DNA of 52,192 nucleotides from assembly GCA_900542045.1 (NCBI GenBank), contig UQMI01000022.1, positions 1 through 52,192 on the forward strand, given 5' to 3'. The position numbers were made by a program, and so were the translations under genes. Below, in pieces: positions 1-9,122 of the stretch (position 1 is the first letter of the stretch; every line of letters begins with the position of its first letter). The notes below the pieces were generated by a model. The model was not told the origin of the DNA. It ran no database searches and saw only the letters and a list, made by a program, of their open reading frames with translations. This DNA is from an uncultured Blautia sp. GTDB taxonomy: Bacteria > Bacillota > Clostridia > Lachnospirales > Lachnospiraceae.

Positions 1-2
1 AG

Positions 3-86
3 GCAAGAATCGAAACAGAAAAATATAAAAAAGAAACGGAAGATGCAGTTGTTACGATTCCCTTCCATACTATATTTCAAGTATAG
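3..86 (+). CDS. 3' end of an unidentified plus-strand gene
   Basis: An open frame enters from the left edge and stops at TAG 84-86. It encodes 27 residues rich in Lys and Glu that end in TIPFHTIFQV. The composition looks like real coding sequence, and a clear plus-strand terminator begins 9 bp after the stop, which supports it being the end of a gene. Too little is present to name a family. Confidence 0.5.
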   Translation, partial: ARIETEKYKKETEDAVVTIPFHTIFQV

Positions 87-94
87 AGCACGAA

Positions 95-138
95 GTGCCA
101 CAACCCCAGTATTTTCAAGGATTGTGGCACTCATTTTT
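95..138 (+). terminator. intrinsic terminator of the edge gene
   Basis: Perfect 9-bp arms GTGCCACAA (95-103) and TTGTGGCAC (122-130) enclose an 18-nt loop and are followed by a T run at 134-138. On the minus strand there is no T run, so it serves the plus-strand gene ending at 86. Positions 139-282 show nothing further. Confidence 0.85.
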
Positions 139-282
139 CTTTTCAACTGTCAAAGATGGAATTATATTTTTATTCCATATACACAATAGCACTTTTTATA
201 CAGGAAATGCAAGAGGTTTTTGACACTCTCCCGTTCAAAAGCTACAGGCTTTCCCATCACGTGATTTTGCAAATAGTACCCA

Positions 283-1157
283 TCAGATTCTGGACTTCTT
301 CAGAAGTTCAGGAAGAAACAGGGCGATAACAGCCATAAGGAGCATAACGCCGCCAGCAAAGAAAAAATAGATAGTATAATCTCCTGCACTGATTGGCGTG
401 ATGATATATGTAGGGATTACGACAGCCCCTATTAGTTCCAGTGTTGTTATAAAGCCCCCGGCGCTTCCTGCATATTTTGGACCGATTTCCGGAAGCAGAG
501 ATGGAAAAGTCATAAAAGTTGGCATCAGAGTGCCAAATGCAAATCCTATCAGACCCAAAGTGATAATAATACCTGCGGTTCCAAGCTTCCACGCAAATGC
601 AGCGCAAATACCGCACAGGATAGCCAAAAAGATCAGGCAAGGCTTCATTCTGCCTATTTTTGTGATAATAACAGTTCCGAGTAAAGAGCCAGCCAGATTT
701 CCTATCGTTAAAACCGTTGTCAAACTTCCGGCTGCTGTTTCTGAAAATCCTCTGGACATTAAAGTAGTAGGCAGAAGAGAAGTTAAAGCCACATTGCAGG
801 CCATGATGCACATCAGGCACCCGCCCACAAGCCATATATTTCTGCTGCGTATACAGATGATCAAAGATTCTTTGACCGTGACCTTTTCGGCCATTTCCTG
901 CGTGGAATTTTCCTTTCCCTCTTTCATGAAAAAAATCCATAACAACAGAATCACCAACTCCATAACAGCTGCAAGGATAAAAAGGTAATGCCAAAGCCAG
1001 CCAGGATCATTGCAATATACATAGGCAAATAACTGGCAGCAAACGGCCGTATCCATAAACCAACAGACATAATAATAAGCCCAATAGTAGTAACCTTTTT
1101 TACTCCGAATTTGTCGGTAAGAATCCCGGCAATGATGCCGAAATTCTTTTTGTACAT
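283..1157 (-). pseudogene. MFS transporter, frameshifted and missing its first helices
   Basis: This is a major facilitator superfamily permease in two frames. The first 59 or so codons from ATG 1157 (AAGGAG site 7 nt upstream) give the MFS motif-A loop GILTDKFGVKK and two helices. The frame then shifts in an A run at 979-983. Adding one base there would join it to the long downstream frame, which carries the remaining eight or so helices to the stop at 283. The N-terminus is also short: only about ten residues precede motif A where a whole MFS protein has TM1 and most of TM2, so an in-frame internal deletion near codon 5 is likely. The gene sits 15 bp after the UroD-like methyltransferase and was probably its partner transporter. 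A sequencing error at the homopolymer could explain the shift but not the missing helices. Confidence 0.8.
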
Positions 1158-1172
1158 ACACTGACTCCTTTG

Positions 1173-2345
1173 TCAGTCTTCTACATTTTCATAAGCCTTA
1201 CGGCTGTATTCATATACCGCATCCGCGAAAATCGGATACAGAGACGGATCGTGTCCCGGGGTTCCTTCCAGCGAAACATCCTGACAATACAAAACGCCTT
1301 TGTCTTTATACTTTTCAACAAAATCGTAGGCAATTTTACGAATTTCCTCGGGAGTAGAACCTGTCGGAAGGATCGGACTGCTGACTGCGAATGTGATATG
1401 CTCGTCCTTATACGTTTCAATCAGCTTGTCCAGATCATTGATGGATGCCTGCGGGAACCAGAAATCAGAACCGGTCAGAACCATGGCAGGAACGAGGTCT
1501 TCCGCTTTGCCGCAGCTGTGATGCTCAAAAATAATGTTATTTGCGTGACAAAAATCAACAATTTTTTTCATCGGAGGAACGAAGAATTTTATGGCTGTAT
1601 CCAGAGAGAAGAACGGTCCATTCTGGGTTCCCCAATCCTCATGAAGCATTACAGCATCGATCCGGCATACCTTGCTTACGCGTCCGATATAATCGATATA
1701 GAGATCGGACAGCTTATCCAAAAAGGCATGAATATCGTCTTCCACATCTTCATCCAACAGGGCGATCGCTGCGTTTTCAACGTCCATAAGACACATCATA
1801 CGCTCCCAGAGACCCAGATGAATGCCGAGCTGGTTGGCTTTATCTGTACCGCAGTATTCCGCGTTCATTTCTCCCATTTCTTCAAAATCAATCTCATCCA
1901 GATTTGGCCATTTTAATACTTCGCGCCATTTGGAGATATCTGGCATAATGGGATTTCCCGGACGCACTGTAGCGCCTGCCGCCAGCGGTTCCCATTCCAG
2001 CGGAAGATCAAACCAGCCTTTTGTAATCCTGGGCCGCTTTGAATAGTCAATGTAAGGGCCTCCGTCCAGGCACTGATGATGCGCGAGACAATCAGGATGC
2101 TGACGCGGACGGAATTCGTTGATATCGCAGAATACCCAACCGTTATTAACCATCCAATATGGCGTTTCACCACGGAAAAGCATTTTAAAATTCTCTCTTG
2201 TTTCAATCGGACGATACATCCGTGGAGATTCCGGAACTTCAAATAATTTGCTGTCGCCTCCGCCGGCCAGTTCCATACCCCTGATCGCCGGGTAGGTCCC
2301 GATAACTGTGTGCTCTTTTTCCGCATTGTACTTTTCTCTTGCCAT
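1173..2345 (-). CDS. uroporphyrinogen decarboxylase (UroD)-family protein, probable corrinoid-type methyltransferase
   Basis: The 390-residue protein has the UroD/MtaA fold signature, with a metal-ligand motif of the HxCG kind seen as EHHSCGKAEDL in the last third and an HEDWG segment before it. In this family of anaerobes such proteins usually move methyl groups between corrinoid proteins and other carriers rather than make haem, and no haem genes are nearby. The start at 2345 is chosen over the upstream in-frame codon at 2384 because AAGGAGGT lies 8 nt before it, inside the longer frame. It heads a two-gene unit with the broken MFS gene and is divergent from a PucR-type regulator. The substrate cannot be told from the sequence, and no corrinoid-binding protein is adjacent. 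Confidence 0.75.
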   Translation of the reverse strand: MAREKYNAEKEHTVIGTYPAIRGMELAGGGDSKLFEVPESPRMYRPIETRENFKMLFRGETPYWMVNNGWVFCDINEFRPRQHPDCLAHHQCLDGGPYIDYSKRPRITKGWFDLPLEWEPLAAGATVRPGNPIMPDISKWREVLKWPNLDEIDFEEMGEMNAEYCGTDKANQLGIHLGLWERMMCLMDVENAAIALLDEDVEDDIHAFLDKLSDLYIDYIGRVSKVCRIDAVMLHEDWGTQNGPFFSLDTAIKFFVPPMKKIVDFCHANNIIFEHHSCGKAEDLVPAMVLTGSDFWFPQASINDLDKLIETYKDEHITFAVSSPILPTGSTPEEIRKIAYDFVEKYKDKGVLYCQDVSLEGTPGHDPSLYPIFADAVYEYSRKAYENVED

Positions 2346-2418
2346 TATGATACCTCCTTCAATGATATTTATTCCGGCGGGCATCCCGTTGGAAATCTGA
2401 GACTACCGGATTAAACTT

Positions 2419-2447
2419 ATTATAAGATACTGAAGCGGGATTACGGA
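2419..2447 (-). promoter_or_regulatory. probable promoter of the UroD-like gene
   Basis: A perfect TATAAT reads on the minus strand (2419-2424), about 75 bp before the start codon. No good -35 lies at the expected distance (nearest is TCCGTA or TTCCGT), which would fit an activator-dependent promoter. This is inference. Confidence 0.4.
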
Positions 2448-2449
2448 AG

Positions 2450-2498
2450 ACAACAAAATAGTTGTAAATCAAAAATAATCATGATACAATTTGTTGTA
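2450..2498 (+). promoter_or_regulatory. promoter of the PucR-type gene with two TTGT dyads
   Basis: TTGTAA (2462-2467) and TACAAT (2485-2490) are 17 bp apart, a good sigma-A promoter for the regulator starting at 2525. Two related inverted repeats surround it: ACAAC/GTTGT at 2450-2465 and TACAA/TTGTA at 2485-2498. The second covers the -10 box. They are candidate operators for autoregulation and control of the divergent methyltransferase. Confidence 0.55.
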
Positions 2499-2524
2499 TA
2501 AAATGGCATCGGAGAAAACGGGAT

Positions 2525-4054
2525 ATGGAACTGAGAACAGATATGGTTTTTTACCAAATTAAACGAAAATTCAAGAATGCTTTTGGCAGTTTTTCACACA
2601 ATTGTACGGTGGAACGGCCGATTTTCCCGGATACGGAATCCAAAAACCGAAAACACATTGTAGTGGTTGGACAGGATGATTTTGCACAATTTGTAGCCCG
2701 CAAGGAGTATCCGCTTGTTCTGTTCGCAGGAATATCGGAGGATCAGATTAAAAATGTAACCGGGAATTATATAGTGCTTCCCGGAACGACTTCCGTTTCC
2801 CATGCCTTTAATGAACTGACGGATATTTTTGACGGTTTTGAAAGATGGCATGAAGAACTGGAGGATGCAGTTAACCAGTATTTCAGTTACAATGCGATAC
2901 TGAACAGCTGCGAACCTTTTGTGGACGACCCGATTGCCCTGTTAGACAATCAGTTTCAGTATATCTGCTATACCAAACGGCTGGCACATCAGAAAAAATT
3001 TGACAGATATGTATGTAATTCGGCCTATCTGCCGCTGGAGGACATTAATTACCTGAATTCCCTGCCGGATTTTAAAAAACTGGAGCAGAGAAAAGATGTA
3101 TTCCAGTATGTGGCGGTGGAAAACCTGCTGCATAAAAATATTTTTTACAGGGGAGAATACATCGCCCGCCTGGCGATCCCGCACTCAGAAGAAGAGTATG
3201 TAAACCGGTTTTACATATGTATTCTGGAAATTCTGGCAAAGTATATTGAAAGACTGCATAATCAGTTTGGAACCTTCCGGCGCCTTGAAAAAAAAGATTC
3301 TCTGCTGAAAGAACATCTTCTGGCGCTGCTGGACAGGAAGTTTACGAATATGAGAGAGCTGGATCATCTTCTGGCGGAAAAGGATTTCAGGAAAACAGAT
3401 CACTATTATCTGATCCGGTTTACTTCAGGCTTTACAAATAATAATGAAAATACGGCCCAGGCGCTGGCAAATCATCTGGAAATGCTGATACCGGGTTCCG
3501 TCAGCCTGCTTTATAAAGGAAATACGCTGACGCTGATCAACGCCAGCTTTTACGAACGCTCCGGAGAAACTTCTCTGATGCAGAAGCTCGCTTACTATTT
3601 GCGGGACAGTCTGCTGCAGGCAGGAATCAGCCGCTCTTTCTCCAATCTGACGGCTCTGGATGCAGCCTACAGACAAAGCGGGATAGCCTTTGAACTGGGA
3701 ACCCTCCGGGATTCTTCCTCCTGGTATTTTCGTTTTGATGACTATGCATTTATTTATCTGCTCCAGCAGGGCAGCCACGCATTCCTGCCGGAACAAATCT
3801 GCCATCCTGCGATCATGCAGCTGATCGTATATGACCAGGAGCATAATACGGCACTGAACGACACATTAAAAACTTTTCTCAGCCTGCAGTGCAATGCCTC
3901 CGAGTGTGCCAGAAGACTTTTTATCAACAGAAGCTCTTTGCTGAAGCGCCTGGAGCGGATAGAGAAAATAACGGAGATCCATATGGACAATCTGGAAGAA
4001 CGTGTGTATCTGGAACTGTCATATATGATTCTGGAGCAGGAGAAAGGCGAATGA
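2525..4054 (+). CDS. PucR-family transcriptional regulator
   Basis: The 509-residue protein ends in the PucR C-terminal helix-turn-helix. The stretch with SECARRLFINRSSLLKRLER and the following EKIT..HMDNLEERVYLELS matches the PucR consensus of a Leu-rich helix, an R-x-T/S-L-x-x-R-L recognition helix and an L-E-x-R-x-x-L tail. The first 400 residues are a sensory and GGDEF-like region without a motif I can name. It is transcribed away from the UroD-like/MFS pair, so it is the likely activator of that pair. PucR proteins usually sense small metabolites such as purine-breakdown or aromatic compounds. The start follows a GGAGA site. Confidence 0.8.
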   Translation: MELRTDMVFYQIKRKFKNAFGSFSHNCTVERPIFPDTESKNRKHIVVVGQDDFAQFVARKEYPLVLFAGISEDQIKNVTGNYIVLPGTTSVSHAFNELTDIFDGFERWHEELEDAVNQYFSYNAILNSCEPFVDDPIALLDNQFQYICYTKRLAHQKKFDRYVCNSAYLPLEDINYLNSLPDFKKLEQRKDVFQYVAVENLLHKNIFYRGEYIARLAIPHSEEEYVNRFYICILEILAKYIERLHNQFGTFRRLEKKDSLLKEHLLALLDRKFTNMRELDHLLAEKDFRKTDHYYLIRFTSGFTNNNENTAQALANHLEMLIPGSVSLLYKGNTLTLINASFYERSGETSLMQKLAYYLRDSLLQAGISRSFSNLTALDAAYRQSGIAFELGTLRDSSSWYFRFDDYAFIYLLQQGSHAFLPEQICHPAIMQLIVYDQEHNTALNDTLKTFLSLQCNASECARRLFINRSSLLKRLERIEKITEIHMDNLEERVYLELSYMILEQEKGE

Positions 4055-4074
4055 CCGCTGGAGGGATCCAGCGG
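4055..4074. repeat. short hairpin between convergent genes
   Basis: CCGCTGGA (4055-4062) and TCCAGCGG (4067-4074) form an 8-bp stem right after the PucR-type gene. There is no T run on either side, so it is at best a weak terminator. Confidence 0.4.
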
Positions 4075-4136
4075 CCTGACCAGGCTCCCTCCGAACAAAA
4101 AGCCATCTCCCGAAATACAGGAAAATTGATAATCTG

Positions 4137-6641
4137 TTATAAAGATTTCTGCTGAATATATTCCCGCAGATACTTTCCCGTTAAGCTTTCCGGCACATTC
4201 TGTATGGTTTCAGGCGGTCCGGCCGCCACGATCCTTCCGCCCTTTTCACCGCCTCCCGGCCCCATATCGATCACATAGTCCGCCCGGCGGATGATATCCA
4301 GGTCATGTTCAATGACGATCACTGTGGCTCCGTGATCCATAAGGGTTTCAAACACCTCCAGCAGGGTCTGTACATCCTCCGGGTGCAGACCAATGGACGG
4401 CTCGTCAAAAATAAACACCGAATCTTCCTGCATTTTTCCCATTTCACTGGCCAGCTTCAGACGCTGGGCCTCTCCTCCAGACAGACTGGGTGTCTCCTCT
4501 CCCAGCGTCAGATATCCCAGGCCCAGATCCTGCAGGACCTGCAGACGCTGCTGTACCAGTTTCAGACTCCGGCACGCTTCCAGGGCAGTATGCACATCCA
4601 TCGCCATCAGCTCCGGCAGAGAATACGCCTGTCCGGATCTGGTCTGATAATGTACCTGTCCGGCAGCTCTGGCATACCGGGTTCCCCGGCATTCCGGACA
4701 GGAAATCTTCACATCCGGAAGAAACTGCACATCCAGGCTGATCACTCCTGTACCGTCACAGACGGGACAGCGCAGCCGGCCGGTATTATAGGAAAAATCT
4801 CCGGCTTTCCATCCGGCTTCTTTTGCTTCCGGAGTTCTGGCAAATACTTTCCGCAGCTCATCGTGCACATTGGCATAAGTGGCCACTGTGGAACGAACAT
4901 TGATACCTATGGGTGTGGCATCGATCAGTTTTACCTGCCGGATTCCCTCTGCCTCAACAGATTTCACATGCTCCGGCAGTTTTTTCCCGTGAATTGCCGC
5001 TTCCAGCCCGGGAACCAGACTTTCCAGGATCAGCGTTGTCTTTCCCGAACCGGATACACCGGTGACCACAGTCAATCTTCCTTTGGGAATTTCCGCCTGC
5101 AGAGGCTTCACAGTATGAATGGCATCCGTGGAAAGGAAAATCTTCCCCTGATCAAATACGCCGGCACCGTCTTCTTCCTTTCTTCTGCGGACGGCCGCAC
5201 CTCCCGAAAAAAATGGTCCGATCTTCGAATCCGGGTTTCCGGACAACTCCTGCGGAGTTCCTTCCGCCAGAACCCGGCCGCCATCTGCCCCGGCTCCCAG
5301 CCCCATCTCCACGATCCAGTCCGCCCGGGCCAGGATCTGGGTGTCATGGTCCACCAGCACCACCGAATTTCCGTCGGCAATGAGATCCTCCATAACACCA
5401 GTCAGTCCGGCAATATTTGCCGGATGAAGTCCGATGGATGGTTCATCCAGCACATAGAGCACACCGGTGGTACGGTTGCGGACTGCACGGGCAAGCTGCA
5501 TTCTCTGCCGCTCCCCGGTGGAAAGTGTGGAAGAGGCCCGATCCAGGGTCAGATACCCCAGCCCCAGATCCAGCAGCCTCCTGGCCGCCGTCCGAAAAGA
5601 TTCACAAATACTCATGGCCATCGGGCGCATTTCCTCCGGCAGAGACTCCGGCACCTGCTCCACCCATTCTGACAAGTCTGAAAGTGTCATCCGGCAGGCT
5701 TCGTCCAGAGAAATCCCCAGCAGCCGCGGAGCTCTGGCCTGCCCGGACAATCTGGTCCCTCCGCACTCCGGACAGATATCCTGCTTCAGAAATTTCTCCA
5801 CCCGCTTCATGCCCTTTTCATCTTTCACCTTCGCCAGGGCATTTTCCACTGTATAAACGGCATTAAAATATTGAAAATTCAGTTCTCCGGCCTGATTGGA
5901 ATTCTTCGGCTTATAGAAAATGTGCTTTTTCTCCGCCGGTCCGTTATACACGATATCCTTCTCTTTCTCCGTCAGGTCCCGGAACGGAACATCGGTGCGG
6001 ACTCCCATTTCCCTGCATACATCCGTCATCAGAGACCACATCAGCGAATTCCAGGGTGCCACTGCCCCCTCATCAATGGTCAGGGATTCATCCGGTACCA
6101 GGGTGCTGCGGTCAACGGTCCAGACCACTCCTGTACCGTCACATTTCCCACAGGCGCCCTGGCTGTTAAAGGCCAGTTCCTCCGCAGAGGGAGCATAGAA
6201 CCTGGCTCCGCATTCGGGACACTTCAGCTCATGGCCAGCCGCCACATCCAGCGTAGGCTTCAGATAATGCCCCTTGGGACATCTGTGGCTGGCCAGCCTG
6301 GAAAACATCAGCCGAAGGCTGTTGAGCAGCTCTGTTCCTGTTCCGAACGTGCTGCGGATTCCCGGAACCCCCGGCCGCTGATGCAGCGCCAGCGCTGCCG
6401 GCACATACAATACTTCATCCACATCGGCTCTGGAGGCCTGAGTCATCCTCCGTCTGGTATAAGTAGACAGAGCATCCAGATATCTTCTGGAGCCTTCCGC
6501 ATACAGAACGCCCAGAGCCAGAGAAGATTTCCCGGAACCGGATACGCCGGCAATCCCAACTATTTTATTCAGCGGGATATCCACATCAATGTTTTTCAGA
6601 TTATGTACACGGGCTCCGCGGATTTTCATTTTATCGATCAT
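4137..6641 (-). CDS. UvrA-like ABC ATPase lacking the UvrB-binding domain (UvrA2 type)
   Basis: This is a tandem UvrA-type ATPase of 834 residues. Walker A motifs GVSGSGKSS (about 32-40) and GVSGSGKTT (about 528-536), signature motifs [12 protein letters not shown] and [12 protein letters not shown], two DEPSIGLHP Walker B sequences, and CxxC zinc modules ([35 protein letters not shown]) are all visible. Only about 80 residues separate the first Walker A from the first zinc module, where canonical UvrA has some 220. The missing part is the UvrB-interaction region. Known proteins of this shape (UvrA2) are not essential for excision repair and are linked to tolerance of DNA-damaging or intercalating compounds. 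ATG 6641 has an AGGAG site. The upstream in-frame ATG at 6683 does not and lies inside the leader hairpin. Confidence 0.85.
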   Translation of the reverse strand: MIDKMKIRGARVHNLKNIDVDIPLNKIVGIAGVSGSGKSSLALGVLYAEGSRRYLDALSTYTRRRMTQASRADVDEVLYVPAALALHQRPGVPGIRSTFGTGTELLNSLRLMFSRLASHRCPKGHYLKPTLDVAAGHELKCPECGARFYAPSAEELAFNSQGACGKCDGTGVVWTVDRSTLVPDESLTIDEGAVAPWNSLMWSLMTDVCREMGVRTDVPFRDLTEKEKDIVYNGPAEKKHIFYKPKNSNQAGELNFQYFNAVYTVENALAKVKDEKGMKRVEKFLKQDICPECGGTRLSGQARAPRLLGISLDEACRMTLSDLSEWVEQVPESLPEEMRPMAMSICESFRTAARRLLDLGLGYLTLDRASSTLSTGERQRMQLARAVRNRTTGVLYVLDEPSIGLHPANIAGLTGVMEDLIADGNSVVLVDHDTQILARADWIVEMGLGAGADGGRVLAEGTPQELSGNPDSKIGPFFSGGAAVRRRKEEDGAGVFDQGKIFLSTDAIHTVKPLQAEIPKGRLTVVTGVSGSGKTTLILESLVPGLEAAIHGKKLPEHVKSVEAEGIRQVKLIDATPIGINVRSTVATYANVHDELRKVFARTPEAKEAGWKAGDFSYNTGRLRCPVCDGTGVISLDVQFLPDVKISCPECRGTRYARAAGQVHYQTRSGQAYSLPELMAMDVHTALEACRSLKLVQQRLQVLQDLGLGYLTLGEETPSLSGGEAQRLKLASEMGKMQEDSVFIFDEPSIGLHPEDVQTLLEVFETLMDHGATVIVIEHDLDIIRRADYVIDMGPGGGEKGGRIVAAGPPETIQNVPESLTGKYLREYIQQKSL

Positions 6642-6665
6642 GGCTGTCTCCTGTTCAGAAAACGG

Positions 6666-6700
6666 GAAGCCAGACTCTGTCAAAGAACTGGCTTCTTTTT
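6666..6700 (+). terminator. hairpin with T run in the leader of the UvrA-like gene
   Basis: GAAGCCAG (6666-6673) pairs with CTGGCTTC (6688-6695), followed on the plus strand by TTTTT. On the minus strand the same stem lies between a TATAAT box (about 6736-6741) and the UvrA-like start, where it could affect translation. No plus-strand gene precedes it closely, so its role is unclear. Confidence 0.4.
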
Positions 6701-6778
6701 AAATCATTAATATACTCTAAATGCATTTTAACAAATTATAACATACATATCTGTTTTCAGATATATCTTTCTTATTTT

Positions 6779-7717
6779 TTATTGCAGACTCTTCTCAAAA
6801 TGCTGATAATCTTTTAGATTTTCCCAATCCCCTCCCCAGCTGAATCCATGCTCGGCAAACAGTTGATAGCACAGATCCTCATGATCGATCACATGGGCTA
6901 AATCAGATTCCCTGTTTATATAAGCATCTGCATTTTCGTGAGACCATTGCGCAGTCCCGCTTCTGTCAAACCAGACATAGGGATTTTGCTGAGGGTTAAT
7001 GTCAATGGCTCTTCCATAGGCATGATTTGAAAGAGATGTACCTCCTGTAACTTCTCTGTAATTAAATGCCGACGTATTATTCGCTTCAATGGATGCAAAG
7101 TCGCTGTCTTCTCCATTTCCAGCCCAGTAATTGTCCACCAGATACATGGATTGTATTTCATACTGATTCTCAAATAATTTCTGAAAAATTTCCAGTACAT
7201 CTTCCGCCAATTCCCGATGTACGATCATTTCTCCCACCTGAATCTCTCTCTGGAAATTATAATGGAGCATCTTCAAATAAACCAGTTCATCCAGGCTAAT
7301 ATTGTCGTTTTCTCTGTAAGACTTACCATTGATTCTCTGGTAAATCTCATCTCCTTCTTTAATAGAAACCGCAGTAAAATAATTCCCGATATTCTCTCTG
7401 TCCAATTTCTCTTCTTCCAGAATATCCCCCGGTGACTGTTCCGTCAAATCCGACAGATACGCTCCTGCAGACGTTAGATTCTCTGCATTCTGCTGCTGGT
7501 TAAGTTCCTGTTCCAGATCCTCTACATTCTGCTCCAATTCTCCAATCCTTTCCTGATATCTGGCCTCCTGCTGCACCCACTGTTCCCTCTCCCGATCACT
7601 GCTGTGCTTTAACCATATAGTTAACAAGCAACTGAAAACAGCAACACATCCCAATCCAATACAGAGAATGGGCAGCCAGATATGTGATCCCTGTAATTTC
7701 TTCTGTCTTTTACTCAT
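6779..7717 (-). CDS. membrane-anchored M15-family D-Ala-D-Ala carboxypeptidase/endopeptidase
   Basis: The 312-residue protein has one N-terminal membrane helix (about residues 11-35), then a Gln/Glu-rich coiled coil (about 40-75), and a C-terminal M15 (VanY/endolysin-like) zinc peptidase domain. Zinc and catalytic motifs are visible: SNHAYGRAIDIN supplies His and Asp, and WGGDWENLKDYQHFEK at the end supplies the second His, in the usual endolysin order. It should cut peptide stems of peptidoglycan from the outer face of the membrane. An AGGAGT site precedes ATG 7717. Its start overlaps the stop of an upstream fragment by 8 bp, which shows it was the downstream member of a translationally coupled pair. 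Confidence 0.85.
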   Translation of the reverse strand: MSKRQKKLQGSHIWLPILCIGLGCVAVFSCLLTIWLKHSSDREREQWVQQEARYQERIGELEQNVEDLEQELNQQQNAENLTSAGAYLSDLTEQSPGDILEEEKLDRENIGNYFTAVSIKEGDEIYQRINGKSYRENDNISLDELVYLKMLHYNFQREIQVGEMIVHRELAEDVLEIFQKLFENQYEIQSMYLVDNYWAGNGEDSDFASIEANNTSAFNYREVTGGTSLSNHAYGRAIDINPQQNPYVWFDRSGTAQWSHENADAYINRESDLAHVIDHEDLCYQLFAEHGFSWGGDWENLKDYQHFEKSLQ

Positions 7718-7976
7718 ACCATACTCCTATTTCCGCAATCACTGTATCATCCCATTCTGTACCCTCGTAAACACCATTAATCGCAACTTTCAGTGTATCA
7801 GTCTGCACAGAAGATGTAAAGCGAACACCAAATTCTTCCCATTCATCTGGAAAATCAACTGTCCAGGATTCCTCACCAAGTGTAAGGATCAGGGAACTTG
7901 GCCTGTTATTTAAACAATTCTTAAATCCTGGAGTCCGAAGTCTTATGGGGAATTCAGGACGAAACCCTCTGTCTTT
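7710..7976 (-). pseudogene. C-terminal remnant of a discoidin/NADase-type glycan-binding-like protein
   Basis: An 88-codon minus-strand frame runs from just after a TGA at 7977-7979 to TAA 7710-7712, with no start codon or ribosome site. Its end, with VYEGTEWDDTVIAEI followed by VWYE, resembles the closing strand of discoidin-like NADase-type glycan-binding domains in Firmicutes secreted proteins (pattern VYxGTxxxDTxIxEI). The stop overlaps the start of the M15 peptidase. Another frame upstream (about 7981-8040) may continue the protein, which would put a frameshift near 7978. The rest of the gene is gone before the pyr terminator. Confidence 0.5.
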
Positions 7977-8059
7977 TCAGAAAAAACCGTCCTGTCTCTG
8001 ACACATTTTTCCAGTCAGCTCCAGGAGCAGAAGGAATCTTTTTTCTTCCATAATATGGC

Positions 8060-8102
8060 AAAAGCCCCGCAGAAACGATTGTTTTCATCGCTCCTGCGGG
8101 GC
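8060..8102 (-). terminator. intrinsic terminator of the pyr operon
   Basis: GCCCCGCAG (8064-8072) and CTGCGGGGC (8094-8102) form a 9-bp GC-rich stem extended by CGAT/ATCG-type pairs near the loop. On the minus strand it is followed by TTTT. It lies 118 bp downstream of pyrD. The stretch 8103-8219 holds nothing else that I can identify. Confidence 0.8.
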
Positions 8103-8219
8103 CGTCTGCCTTTGTTTTTTCTGTTATCACTCACTTCGTCCGCTCTGTTTTTCCCCAGAGCGCCGCGCTGTTTTGCCGCAGCCATCCAGCTGTCTCTTTT
8201 GGTTCCCGTCAGCCGGGTC

Positions 8220-9122
8220 TTACTGCACTGCGCCGATCAGACTCTGAATGTCTTCCACTCCATATTGTCTCATGTAATCCTCAATTCCACGCACCACTTC
8301 TGCAGTAGCGTAAGGATTGAAGAAATTCGCTGTCCCCACAGACACCGCTGTGGCTCCTGCCAGCAAAAATTCCAGGGCATCCTCTGCATTCTGGATGCCG
8401 CCCATGCCGATAATCGGAAGTTTCACAGCCTGGGCCACCTGATATACCATCCGCACTGCCACCGGTTTTACCGCCGGGCCGGACATACCGCCGGTCTTGT
8501 TGGCCAGCGCAAAGGTCCTCCTGTGGACATCAATCTTCATTCCCGTCAGAGTATTGATCAGGGACAGCACATCGGCGCCGCCGGCCTCTGCTGCCCGGGC
8601 CATTTCAGTAATATCCGTTACATTCGGACTTAACTTCATGATAATAGGCTGTTTTGCCCGTTTTTTCAGCTCACTGGTAATGGTCTCCACCGCTTTTGGA
8701 TCCTGTCCGAAGGCAATCCCGCCTTCTTTTACATTGGGACAGGAAATATTGATCTCCAGCAGATCTGCCGGCTCATCCTGAAGACGCTCCACCACTTCAC
8801 AGTAATCCTCTGTGGTCTTTCCACAGACATTTACAATGATCTTCGTGTCAAATTGACGCAGAAAGGGCAAATCTCTCTGGCAGAACACTTCCATTCCCGG
8901 ATTCTGCAGACCGATGGCATTTAACATCCCTCCGTAAGTTTCTGCCACTCTGGGAGTGGGATTTCCCGGCCACGGCACATTGGCCACTCCTTTGGTCACC
9001 ACTGCACCCAGCTGATTCAGATCCACAAATTCACTGTACTCTTCCCCTGATCCAAAGGTTCCGGAGGCTGTCATCACAGGATTTTTCAGTTCGACTCCTG
9101 CCAGCGTTACTTTTGTATTCAT
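8220..9122 (-). CDS. pyrD: dihydroorotate dehydrogenase, class 1B catalytic subunit
   Basis: A 300-residue FMN enzyme that oxidises dihydroorotate to orotate in pyrimidine synthesis. It shows the opening NPVMTASGTFG motif, the class 1 active-site Cys in INISCPNVKEGG (about residues 127-138), a PIIMKLSPN strand and the FMN-phosphate loop GMGGIQNAEDALEFL near 245-260. Length and motifs match class 1B (NAD-linked), which needs PyrK. The start codon overlaps the pyrK stop by 4 bp (ATGA), typical of coupled subunits. Last gene of the operon. Confidence 0.96.
   Translation of the reverse strand: MNTKVTLAGVELKNPVMTASGTFGSGEEYSEFVDLNQLGAVVTKGVANVPWPGNPTPRVAETYGGMLNAIGLQNPGMEVFCQRDLPFLRQFDTKIIVNVCGKTTEDYCEVVERLQDEPADLLEINISCPNVKEGGIAFGQDPKAVETITSELKKRAKQPIIMKLSPNVTDITEMARAAEAGGADVLSLINTLTGMKIDVHRRTFALANKTGGMSGPAVKPVAVRMVYQVAQAVKLPIIGMGGIQNAEDALEFLLAGATAVSVGTANFFNPYATAEVVRGIEDYMRQYGVEDIQSLIGAVQ

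Noticed and set aside
4305..5672. Long plus-strand frame opposite the UvrA-like gene, and similar long frames opposite glnS, the ABC exporter and uxuA
   Set aside because: Codon use, lack of ribosome sites and perfect motif content of the minus-strand genes show these to be shadows.
8055..8219. Plus-strand frame over the end of pyrD
   Set aside because: It is the shadow of pyrD in the other strand plus the terminator region, with no ribosome site.
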